Shown: piece by piece, positions 8,768 through 16,149 of the stretch | How positions within the stretch are numbered: the first letter of the stretch is position 1 | How the letters are laid out: each line of letters starts with the position of its first letter | Origin: RPQJ01 sp963700045 | GTDB lineage: Bacteria; Pseudomonadota; Gammaproteobacteria; Steroidobacterales; Steroidobacteraceae | Direction of reading: 5' to 3' | Assembly: GCA_963700045.1 (NCBI GenBank) | Contig: CAVOWK010000007.1 | Location: 62,001 to 126,000, forward strand | DNA length: 64,000 bases | The notes under the pieces: generated by a model | Databases searched by the model: none | The model's input: only the letters and a program-made list of their open reading frames with translations | What the model was told of the DNA's origin: nothing | Made by a program: the position numbers and the translations under genes

Positions 8768-9523
8768 TCAGCCTTCGAGGCCGTGGATACCGCATTCGCG
8801 CTTCAGGCCGAAGAAGCGCGTTGCCTCGACGTCACCCGCCTCGGCCAGCGTGCGCGTGGTGTGCCAGTCGCCGATCGAAACGTACCCTTCGTGCCAGAGC
8901 GGGTGGTACGGCAGTTCATGCTGGCGCAGGTAGTCGAAGACCTGGCGATCGGTCCAGTCGAAGATCGGGTGCACTTTCCAGCGGCCATCGCGCCATTCGA
9001 GCGGCCGGATGCGGCTGCGCGTCCCGGCCTGGTCGCGGCGCAGGCCGGCAAACCAGGTGTTTACGCCGAGTTCGCACAGCGCGCGCTGCATCGGCTCGGT
9101 CTTGCGCACTTCGTTGTAGCGGTCGATACCGTCGAGCCCCTGCTCCCACAGCCGGCCGTGCCGGGCTTCGAGCCATGCCGGCGAAACGCGCGGCTGGAAA
9201 ACCCGGAGGTTGAGTTCCAGCCGTTCGACGAGGTCGTCGATGAAACGGTACGTCGCGGGAAACAGGTAACCCGTATCGATCAGCACGACCGGGAGCGACG
9301 GCAACGCGCGCGTCACCATGTGCAGCGACACGGCAGCCTGCGCCCCGAAGCTCGACGACAGCGCATGCTCGCCCGGCAGGTTCGCCACGGCCCATCGCAC
9401 GCGCTCCTCGGCGCTCATGCGCTCGAGGTCGCCGTTCACCTCGTCCATGACGGCCGGCTCGTGCATTGCCCGGCCCGGATCCCACGCCAGTGCTCGCATT
9501 CTTGCCAATCCTCCGCGGCTCAT
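8768..9523 (-). CDS. cysH: Phosphoadenylyl-sulfate (PAPS) reductase
   Basis: This 251-residue enzyme reduces activated sulfate to sulfite. Visible features are SSSFGAQAAVSLHM (~57-70), the DTGYLFPATYRF region (~83-94) and the C-terminal catalytic ECGIHGL with its single cysteine. The CC...CxxC iron-sulfur pairs that define APS reductases are absent, so it should use PAPS and thioredoxin. The ATG overlaps the cysI stop (ATGA at 9520-9523), which fixes the start, although internal ATGs at codons 9 and 20 are possible. The genes for sulfate activation (cysD, cysN, cysC) are not in the window. Confidence 0.94.
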   Translation of the reverse strand: MSRGGLARMRALAWDPGRAMHEPAVMDEVNGDLERMSAEERVRWAVANLPGEHALSSSFGAQAAVSLHMVTRALPSLPVVLIDTGYLFPATYRFIDDLVERLELNLRVFQPRVSPAWLEARHGRLWEQGLDGIDRYNEVRKTEPMQRALCELGVNTWFAGLRRDQAGTRSRIRPLEWRDGRWKVHPIFDWTDRQVFDYLRQHELPYHPLWHEGYVSIGDWHTTRTLAEAGDVEATRFFGLKRECGIHGLEG

Positions 9524-11187
9524 GCCGCCTGCGCCCCGACCAGGCCCGCACGCCAGGCGAAATCGCCGAAACCCTCACCCTCCGTGCGCTCCTTGGCGTA
9601 GCGCCCGAACGCGGCGTCCAGTGCCGCGACGATCGCGGGCTCATCGACGTTCTCCAGGTGCAGCGCGTTGAGGCGCTGACCCTTGCCGTCGCCGCCGTAG
9701 AACAGGTTGTAACGCCCCGGGGCCTTGCCCACGAGCGCGACTTCCGCGAGATAGGGTCGCGCGCAGCCGTTCGGGCAGCCGGTGATGCGCAGCACCAGCG
9801 GCGCACCGGCCAGCCCGTTCGCGGCAAGACGTTCGTCGACCAGTTGTGTGAGCCGCGGCAGATAGCGTTCGGCCTCGGCCATCGCCAGTGCGCAGGTCGG
9901 CAGCGCGACGCACGCCAGCGCGTTCAGCGCAACGGGCGTCGCCCGCGCGTGACGGTCGAGGCCGTAGCGGACGACCAGGGCGTCGATGAACGCACGTGCA
10001 TTCGCCTCCACGTTCGCAATCGTCAGGTTCTGGTTCGGCGTCAGGCGGAAATCGCCGCGGTGCACCCTGGCGATCTCACGCAGGCCCGTGAGCCAGGGTC
10101 CCTTGGCCGTATCGGCGACGCGACCGGCTTCGATGCGCAGCGTCAGGTGCCAGCGGCCGTCGAACCCTTCGGTCCAGCCGAAACGGTCGCCGGTCGTCTC
10201 GAATGCAAACGGCCGGGCCGGCTCGAGCGCGAAACCCTGCCGGCGCGTGATCTCCGCAACGAACCACTCGAGCCCGCGGTCTTCGATCGTGTACTTGAGG
10301 CGGGCGCGCTTGCGCACCGCACGGTTGCCGAAATCGCGCTGCGTGGTGAGCACCGCCTCCGCCACGGCGAGCAACTGTTCGGGTTGCAGGAAACCGACGA
10401 CGTCCGCGATTCGCGGGTGTGTCTCGGCATCATTGTGCGTGGCGCCCATGCCGCCACCGACGGTCAGATTGAAACCCTGCAGCTCGCCGTTCTCGATGAT
10501 CGCGATGAAGCCCAGGTCCTGCGCCAGGATGTCGACGTCATTGACGGGCGGCACGACGATTGCGGCCTTGAACTTGCGCGGCAGGTAGGTCGGTCCGTAG
10601 AGCGGCTCGATTTCATCTTCCGTGCTCGACACCTTCTCACCGTCGAGCCAGATCTCGTGATAGGCGCGCGTCTTCGGCAGCAGGTGCTCCGACAGCTGCT
10701 TCGCCCATTCGTGCACGATCGGGTGCGCGCGCGTCTCGACCGGGTTCGCGCTCGCCATCACGTTGCGGTTGACGTCGCCGCAGGCGGCGATGGTGTCCAG
10801 CAGCGAGGCGTTGATCGCCTGCATGGTCGCCTTGAGCTCAGTCTTGATCACGCCGTGGAACTGGAAGGCCTGACGGGTCGTGATGCGCAGCGTCCCGTTC
10901 GCATAGCGGCGTGCAATTTCGTCGAGCTGCAGCCACTGCGCGGGCGTGCAGACGCCGCCCGGCAATCGAGTGCGGATCATGAAGCTGTATGCGGGCTCGA
11001 GCTTCTGGCGCCGACGCTCGTCGCGGAGGTCGCGATCGTCCTGCTGGTAGCTGCCGTGGAACTTGATCAGGACGGTGTCGTCCTCGCGGATCGCGCCGGT
11101 CAGTGGATCCTCGAGGCTCTCGGCCAGCGTGCCGCGCAGGTTGTGGCTGTTGCGCTTGATGCGTTCGACGGGTGATTGCTCGGTCAT
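9520..11187 (-). CDS. cysI: Sulfite reductase hemoprotein beta-component
   Basis: CysI carries siroheme and a [4Fe-4S] cluster and reduces sulfite to sulfide with electrons from CysJ. The 555-residue protein begins with a typical VERIKRNSHNLRGTL segment. It contains the ferredoxin-like repeats, with RQAFQFHGVIK near ~125, and has the cluster-binding cysteines in CVALPTC (~420) and TGCPNGCARP (~466). The start lies 11 bp downstream of the cysJ stop and the stop overlaps the cysH start. The length is within the family range (about 550-570). Confidence 0.96.
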   Translation of the reverse strand: MTEQSPVERIKRNSHNLRGTLAESLEDPLTGAIREDDTVLIKFHGSYQQDDRDLRDERRRQKLEPAYSFMIRTRLPGGVCTPAQWLQLDEIARRYANGTLRITTRQAFQFHGVIKTELKATMQAINASLLDTIAACGDVNRNVMASANPVETRAHPIVHEWAKQLSEHLLPKTRAYHEIWLDGEKVSSTEDEIEPLYGPTYLPRKFKAAIVVPPVNDVDILAQDLGFIAIIENGELQGFNLTVGGGMGATHNDAETHPRIADVVGFLQPEQLLAVAEAVLTTQRDFGNRAVRKRARLKYTIEDRGLEWFVAEITRRQGFALEPARPFAFETTGDRFGWTEGFDGRWHLTLRIEAGRVADTAKGPWLTGLREIARVHRGDFRLTPNQNLTIANVEANARAFIDALVVRYGLDRHARATPVALNALACVALPTCALAMAEAERYLPRLTQLVDERLAANGLAGAPLVLRITGCPNGCARPYLAEVALVGKAPGRYNLFYGGDGKGQRLNALHLENVDEPAIVAALDAAFGRYAKERTEGEGFGDFAWRAGLVGAQAA

Positions 11188-11198
11188 GCTCGCTCCGC

Positions 11199-13037
11199 TC
11201 AGTACACGTCGCGCAGGTAGCGGCGGTCATCCGCCAGCCGGCGCACGTATTCGCCCGCGTCGTCGCGACTCTTGCTGCCGTGCTCCGCAACGATGTCGAT
11301 GAGTGCCGCATTCACGTCGGGCGCCATCTGCTCTGCGTCGCCGCAGACGTAGAGGTATGCGCCGTTCTCGAGCCATGCATACAGCTCCCTGCCGACGCGG
11401 CGCAGCCGGTCCTGCACGTACTCGCGGGCGATGCTGCGGTCGCGCGAAAACGCGAGGTCACAGCGGCTCAGCACACCGCGCTTCACGGCGTCCTGCCATT
11501 CCGCCTGGTACAGGAACTCGCTCTGGAAGTGACGCGCCCCGAAGAACAACCAGTTGCGCCCCGTGGCGCCCTGCGCCTCGCGGTGCTGCACGAAACCACG
11601 GAACGGGGCCACGCCCGTGCCGGGCCCGATCATGATCACGTCGCGCGAAGTGTCGGCCGGGAGGCGGAAGCGCTCGTTCTCTTCGATGAAGACCCGCGCT
11701 CTCGCCTGGTCGCCCTGGAGGCTGGCGAGGAACGCCGAGGCCGCGCCCATGCGGCGCTTGCGGTCGAGTTCGTAATCCACCAGCGCGACGGTGAGGTGGG
11801 CTTCCTCGCCGACCACTTCCTGGCTGGACGCGATCGAATACAGCCGCGGCGCCAGTGGGCGGAGCGCCTTCACGAACGACGTGGCATCCCACTCGCCTGG
11901 GTGACGCTGCAGCACGTCGACCACCTGCAGGTCCTTCAGCGTGCGGCGCAGGTCGACTTCGTGGCCGGGAAGCAGCACGTCGGCGAGCCGCGCGTCTTGC
12001 GAACGCTCGGACTGCTGCGCGAGGAACGGCCGCGTCAGGCGCGTGAGTTCGCGCCCGGTCGTGAGCCATTCACGCAGCGGCTTCGCGGTGCCGTCGAGTT
12101 CGACGGCCTGCTCGCCATCGAGGCGCAGCGCTTGCAGTACTTCGCCGACGACGGCCGGCGGGTTTTCGTGCCACACGCCGAGCGCATCGCCCGGCGCATA
12201 CGCCAGGCCGGAGCCCGCGAGGCTGATTTCGAGGTGCCGGACTTCCCTGGTCGCGCCTCGGCCGGTGAGCGCATGATTTTCGATCACCTCGGCCGCGAAC
12301 GGCTGCTCGCGCGAGTATTGAGGTTCGACAGGAGCCGTGCGCAGGCGCGTGACGGTCGCGGACTGCGCACCACCGCCCAGCGTGTCGCGGGCGCCGGTGA
12401 CGACGCGATCGAGCCACGCATTGGCCAGTGTGTCGTAGTCGACGTCGCAGTCGACGCGGTCGAGAAGCCGCCGGGCGCCAAGCGCGAGGAGGCGGTCATC
12501 CACCTGCTTGCCCGTCTCGCAGAACTTCGGGTAGCTGGAATCGCCAAGCGCGAGCACCGAGAACGACAGCTGTTCGAGCTTCGGCGCACGGCGCGACTGC
12601 AGGAATTCGATCAGGCCACGCGCGTCGTCCGGCGGGTCGCCATCCCCCTGCGTGCTGACGACCAGCACCAGCATGCGTTCCCTGGCCAGGTCCTTCACCG
12701 GGTAGTTGCCGGCGGCATAGACGCGCGCAGCGAGACCCACGGCCTCGGCAGCGCGGCCGAGTCGCTCCGCGATGCGCTTGCTGTTGCCCGTCTGCGAACC
12801 GTAGACGATGGTCAGCCGCGCGGTGGGTTCGGCTCGAGCTGCGGGCGCCACGACCGGGCCGGCCGGCAGCGATACGCCCGGGCGGGCGGCCGCGCGCTCG
12901 TGTGCGACGCCAGCGGCGAAACCAGACAGCCACTGCAGCGTGGACGGCTCCAGCCCTTCGACGACACGCAGCAGCAGCTCGGTCCGCTCGGGGTCGAGCG
13001 GGCCGAGGGGCAGTGTCGTCACGATGTTGGCGCTCAT
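11199..13037 (-). CDS. cysJ: Sulfite reductase flavoprotein alpha-component
   Basis: This 612-residue diflavin reductase passes NADPH electrons through FAD and FMN to CysI. An N-terminal helical segment is followed by the flavodoxin domain (IVYGSQTGNSKRIAERLG at ~75-92). Then come the FAD-binding connecting region with RLYSIASS (~375) and the NADPH-binding domain with MIGPGTGVAPFRGF (~450). The C-terminus, RDVY, ends in the aromatic residue expected to stack on FAD. It is the first gene of the cys operon. No internal break is seen although neighbouring operons have several. Confidence 0.96.
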   Translation of the reverse strand: MSANIVTTLPLGPLDPERTELLLRVVEGLEPSTLQWLSGFAAGVAHERAAARPGVSLPAGPVVAPAARAEPTARLTIVYGSQTGNSKRIAERLGRAAEAVGLAARVYAAGNYPVKDLARERMLVLVVSTQGDGDPPDDARGLIEFLQSRRAPKLEQLSFSVLALGDSSYPKFCETGKQVDDRLLALGARRLLDRVDCDVDYDTLANAWLDRVVTGARDTLGGGAQSATVTRLRTAPVEPQYSREQPFAAEVIENHALTGRGATREVRHLEISLAGSGLAYAPGDALGVWHENPPAVVGEVLQALRLDGEQAVELDGTAKPLREWLTTGRELTRLTRPFLAQQSERSQDARLADVLLPGHEVDLRRTLKDLQVVDVLQRHPGEWDATSFVKALRPLAPRLYSIASSQEVVGEEAHLTVALVDYELDRKRRMGAASAFLASLQGDQARARVFIEENERFRLPADTSRDVIMIGPGTGVAPFRGFVQHREAQGATGRNWLFFGARHFQSEFLYQAEWQDAVKRGVLSRCDLAFSRDRSIAREYVQDRLRRVGRELYAWLENGAYLYVCGDAEQMAPDVNAALIDIVAEHGSKSRDDAGEYVRRLADDRRYLRDVY

Positions 13038-13135
13038 GGCATTCCTCGCCCGCGAACCAGTTGCGGGTAAGTGAATGCTAGGAAGCGACCCCCAGCCGGC
13101 GGAAAGGCCGGGTGGTTATGGACTCAGAACGGGTC
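13038..13135 (-). promoter_or_regulatory. Probable cys operon promoter region upstream of cysJ
   Basis: This 98-bp interval separates cysJ from the end of the ExbBD/TonB operon; both are on the minus strand. Reading leftward, TAGCAT at 13080-13075, about 38 bp before the cysJ ATG, could be a -10 element, but no good -35 is spaced from it. CysB sites are degenerate and I could not identify one. I see no hairpin with a T-run that would clearly terminate the upstream operon. Confidence 0.3.
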
Positions 13136-14068
13136 TCAGGCGGGGAAGAACTCGATCGGCTTGGTGGTCGTCATCGTGGCCACGTCCCGGTCCTCGAACC
13201 GGAACATCTTCACGCGGGCGACCAGCTTGCGCTCGAGTTCGGGATCGCCCAATTCGCTGGAAATCACGCGACATTCGGTCACTTCGCCTGTCGGCGCGAT
13301 CGTGACCTCGAGCACGACCTTGCCCTGCAGGGCTGGATTTTCACGGAGCGCCCGGCTGTAGAGCGAGTAGATGGCCGATTTGTTCTTGTCAAAGACCAAT
13401 TCGATCTCTTCACGCGTGCGGGCGGCCTTGGCGCTCTTGCCGGACCGCTGCGCCTCGGCCGCGGCACCCGATTCGGTCGTCGCACTCGAGACCTTGGCCG
13501 TGGCATGCCCCTTGAGGCCGGTGGAGCCACCACCAAACCCCTTGCTGACCTCTCCCACCGCGATGCCGCCACTGCCCGCCCCCGCCTTGGCCGTGAGAAT
13601 CGAGCGATCGACACGGGTGCGTTCCCCGGCCCCGGCATTCAGCGACTTGGCATCGACGTTGGTCTTGACGTCGAGGTCACGCAGCTCAGCCAGCTGATCC
13701 GACATGGCCAGCAGGCCCGAGGCTGCCGCTTTCTTGCGCGGGTCCGGCTTCGGCTCGGATTTCACGACGGGTACCGGGCGCTCGACGGGCGTCTCGACCC
13801 TGGGCACCTCGACCGGCTTGGGCTGCTCCACCTCGACCGGCTTGGGCTTCGGCTTCGGCTTCGGCTGCTGCAGGATGAATTCGACGATGCGCTCCGGTAC
13901 GGCTGGCGCCATCGCGGGCGTGCGCGGCTTGTCCGGCAACAATGGGATGACGATGCCGAAGCCGAGGAACAGCCCGAGCACCGCGCCCAGCACGCGTCGA
14001 ACACGACGTTGTTCGTCGTCCGACGGCGTCCAGGGCAGGTCGAAAACGCGGTAGTAGGTGGCGCTCAT
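13136..14068 (-). CDS. TonB/AgmX-type energy-transducing protein
   Basis: This 310-residue inner-membrane protein has a short cytoplasmic N-terminus and one transmembrane helix (about VLGAVLGLFLGFGIVIPLL, ~22-41). A long Pro/Lys/Glu periplasmic spacer follows, with a run of KP repeats (~57-66) and further VEVPRVE-type segments. The C-terminal domain (~215-310) is TonB-like: IYSLYSRALRENPALQGKV, then VTECRVISSELGDPELERKLV. It matches the AgmX/PglI C-terminal type found with gliding and TonB motors. The start at 14066-14068 (MSATYYRVF) is the first in-frame ATG giving a sensible N-terminus; the open frame continues upstream without homology. Two ExbD genes and an ExbB lie directly upstream. Confidence 0.85.
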   Translation of the reverse strand: MSATYYRVFDLPWTPSDDEQRRVRRVLGAVLGLFLGFGIVIPLLPDKPRTPAMAPAVPERIVEFILQQPKPKPKPKPVEVEQPKPVEVPRVETPVERPVPVVKSEPKPDPRKKAAASGLLAMSDQLAELRDLDVKTNVDAKSLNAGAGERTRVDRSILTAKAGAGSGGIAVGEVSKGFGGGSTGLKGHATAKVSSATTESGAAAEAQRSGKSAKAARTREEIELVFDKNKSAIYSLYSRALRENPALQGKVVLEVTIAPTGEVTECRVISSELGDPELERKLVARVKMFRFEDRDVATMTTTKPIEFFPA

Positions 14069-14081
14069 CGTGCCGACTCCA

Positions 14082-14589
14082 TCAGGCCCCTGCCTGCGCA
14101 GCGAGCGCCTGCTCGCGCTCGACGACCGCCAGGGACACCTTGGTGTAGTCGGCGGCCGAGCAGCTGGCAACGATCTTGCGCAGCACGGCGTATGGCAGCG
14201 ACTTCTCGGCCATGACGGTCACCTCGCGCTGCGCGTCCGTACCTGGCAGAAGCCCGGCCGACTCCCGGCCAAGTGCCGCGCGCAGGGGCTCCACCACCGG
14301 CTCTGCCGTGCTGCCCACGTCGGCCACCGAGACGACCGCCTCGCCGTTCACGTACAGCATGTCGCGGGTCACGGTCACTACCGTCGCCGGCCGCGGCTTC
14401 TGGTCCGACGCCGAGTACGGGATGGAGATGTTGCGGCTGTTCGACAGGATCTCCGTGTCCGCCGAGTGCACCAGCAGGTAGACCACGATGATCATCAGCA
14501 TGTCGATCATCGGAATGAGCGTCAGCGGCCCATGACCGCCACTGCTGCCGCCGTGGCGCGAATGACGCGCCTTTCCTGATGCGAATCAT
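14082..14589 (-). CDS. Second ExbD/TolR-type protein, N-terminus frameshifted
   Basis: This proton-channel partner has one N-terminal transmembrane helix and a periplasmic domain. The in-frame sequence gives GGHGPLTLIPMIDMLMIIVVYLLV, with the conserved membrane Asp in PMIDML, then a roughly 110-residue periplasmic domain. The ATG at 14587-14589 overlaps the upstream exbD stop and starts MIRIRKG, but that frame runs out of register. Skipping one base around 14565-14573 gives MIRIRKARHSRHGG and continues into the domain. Without correction the first usable ATG is at 14510, which would remove most of the cytoplasmic tail and the conserved Pro before the helix. I read it as an indel in a functional gene. 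Confidence 0.8.
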
Positions 14590-15095
14590 GTCGGCGCATC
14601 TCCCAGCGCAATCAGCGGGAACAGTTCTCGACTGACGACCTTGCCGCCGACCGTGCTCTGGCGGACACGGACCGCGTCCATGACCTGCACGATCGTGTCG
14701 TAGTCCACGTCTTCGGCGACGAGCAACGTTGCGTTCTGCTGGTCGGGGAAGCGCCCCTTGAGGCCTTCGAGGTACTCGGACACGCGCACGACATCCTGAC
14801 CCGTGGCCGTGGCCGGCACGGTTTCGAGGATGCCCTGGTTGCGATCCGCGATCTCGACGGCGCCGCGCCGCACGATGACCTCGAGCTCGAACACCGGCAC
14901 CTTGGATGCGGCCTGCGCGCCCGGACCTGGCAGGTTCACCTCCAGCACGCTGGTCCTCGAGAACACCGCCGTGAAGATCAGGAAGAACGAGAGGATGACC
15001 ATCACGTCCAGCATCGGCACGATGTTCAGGTCGTTGCGACCGCGGTAGCGCGCGTGGTTGCGCAGCTGCCGGCGGGCGAGCGGCGAGCTCTTCAT
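14586..15095 (-). CDS. ExbD/TolR-type biopolymer transport protein
   Basis: This 169-residue protein has a basic cytoplasmic tail and then NDLNIVPMLDVMVILSFFLIFTAVF (~21-45), the single transmembrane helix with the proton-relay Asp of ExbD/TolR in PMLD. A periplasmic domain of about 120 residues follows. It should form the inner part of a pentameric ExbB channel and couple proton flow to the TonB/AgmX protein. The ATG at 15093-15095 overlaps the exbB stop by 4 bp. The open frame extends far upstream inside exbB but has no ExbD similarity there. Confidence 0.9.
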   Translation of the reverse strand: MKSSPLARRQLRNHARYRGRNDLNIVPMLDVMVILSFFLIFTAVFSRTSVLEVNLPGPGAQAASKVPVFELEVIVRRGAVEIADRNQGILETVPATATGQDVVRVSEYLEGLKGRFPDQQNATLLVAEDVDYDTIVQVMDAVRVRQSTVGGKVVSRELFPLIALGDAPT

Positions 15096-15799
15096 GCGCG
15101 CGCTGCCCCGAGGATCTGTTCGCTGGTCCGGGCCGCGGCCACGGCGGTCGCCGGCTGCGCCGCCGCCGGGCGGCGCTCGGTGATGCTGTTCAGGAACTTG
15201 ATCGACGCCACCTCGAGGCTGTCCACCAGCTCCGTGGTCTTGGTCTCGAGATACATGTGGCAGAGCAGCAGCGTGATCGCGAGCCCGAGGCCGAGCGCGG
15301 TGTTGTTCATCGCCACCGAGATGCTCGCCGACAGCATGGCGGCCTTCTCCGCCGGATTGACGGCGGCGACAGCGGCAAACGCGTTGATCAGGCCGATCAC
15401 CGTGCCGAGCAATCCCATCAGCATGCCGATGTTGGCCAGGGTGGCGAGGTAGTGCGTGCGCTTCTCGAGGCGCGGGATCACCTCGATCAGGCTTTCTTCC
15501 ATTGCCTTTTCGATGTCCTCGCGGCGGTGGGCGGTCGAGATGCGCGACATGCCGTAGCGCATGATCGTCGACAGCGCCGAGTCGTTCTTTTCCGCAATCT
15601 CCATCGCCTTGCGGAAGTTGCCGCCCTGGATGAGTGGGGCCAGCTCCGCCCACAGGCGACGATTGCCGTGCGAAACACGGGTCAGGTAGATGAAGCGCTC
15701 GACCGCGAAGCCGAGGCCGACCGCGAATACCGCGGCGATCGGGTAGAGGAAGGCCCCACCCTGCTTGAAGAAGTTCACGATCATGTCGATGGCATTCAT
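15092..15799 (-). CDS. MotA/TolQ/ExbB proton channel family protein
   Basis: This 235-residue inner-membrane protein has three hydrophobic segments: one near the N-terminus (~14-32) and two in the C-terminal half (~117-140 and ~160-180). The conserved region is LATLANIGMLMGLLGTVIGLINAF (~116-139), followed by the hallmark third-helix region NNTALGLGLAITLL. ExbB/TolQ pentamers surround ExbD and use proton-motive force for mechanical work. It overlaps genes on both sides by 4 bp, so it is embedded in one transcript with the TPR proteins upstream and the two ExbDs downstream. Confidence 0.92.
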   Translation of the reverse strand: MNAIDMIVNFFKQGGAFLYPIAAVFAVGLGFAVERFIYLTRVSHGNRRLWAELAPLIQGGNFRKAMEIAEKNDSALSTIMRYGMSRISTAHRREDIEKAMEESLIEVIPRLEKRTHYLATLANIGMLMGLLGTVIGLINAFAAVAAVNPAEKAAMLSASISVAMNNTALGLGLAITLLLCHMYLETKTTELVDSLEVASIKFLNSITERRPAAAQPATAVAAARTSEQILGAARA

Positions 15800-16149
15800 G
15801 GCTCTTTGGCTCCGGGAGGCGAACGGTCCGAACTTTGCGACGTCAGGTCGCGGAAATATGTGATCTCGCGCCGGAATTCGTCACGATCTACCGGCGCAAG
15901 GACTTCGTCGATGAGGCTGCCCATGGGGCGGTCGGGACCGTCCGGCGGTTCGGCCGCCTTCCACGGCACGATGCTCATGACCTTGGGCAACTCGCGGTTG
16001 CCGGTGACGGCCGTGGCGTCGAGTTGCAGGCGGTCGACTGCTTTCTCGGACGCAGTGCCTCTTGGCGCCGGATCCGCGGCCTGGATCACGGCAACCGGCA
16101 GGCCCGCGAGCAGCAGGAGTGCGAGAGCGGAGTGGAAAGCGGTCTTCAC
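15796..16149 (-). CDS. Small exported protein of the TPR-ExbBD operon
   Basis: I do not recognise this 117-residue protein. A GTG at 16147-16149 overlaps the stop of the upstream TPR gene (GTGA). It gives a clean signal peptide (hydrophobic core ALALLLLAGLPVAVI, cleavage after IQA). The mature part is short and polar, with an ELPKVMSIVPWK segment around residue 58 and an acidic/basic helical-looking region (SLIDEVLAPVDRDEFRREITYF). The tail is disordered. Its position between TPR proteins and the proton channel suggests a periplasmic subunit or adaptor of the same machine; this rests on operon structure only. Confidence 0.7.
   Translation of the reverse strand: MKTAFHSALALLLLAGLPVAVIQAADPAPRGTASEKAVDRLQLDATAVTGNRELPKVMSIVPWKAAEPPDGPDRPMGSLIDEVLAPVDRDEFRREITYFRDLTSQSSDRSPPGAKEP

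Noticed and set aside
8768..9523. APS reductase instead of PAPS reductase
   Set aside because: The CC...CxxC iron-sulfur cysteines of APS reductases are missing; only the catalytic ECGIH cysteine remains.
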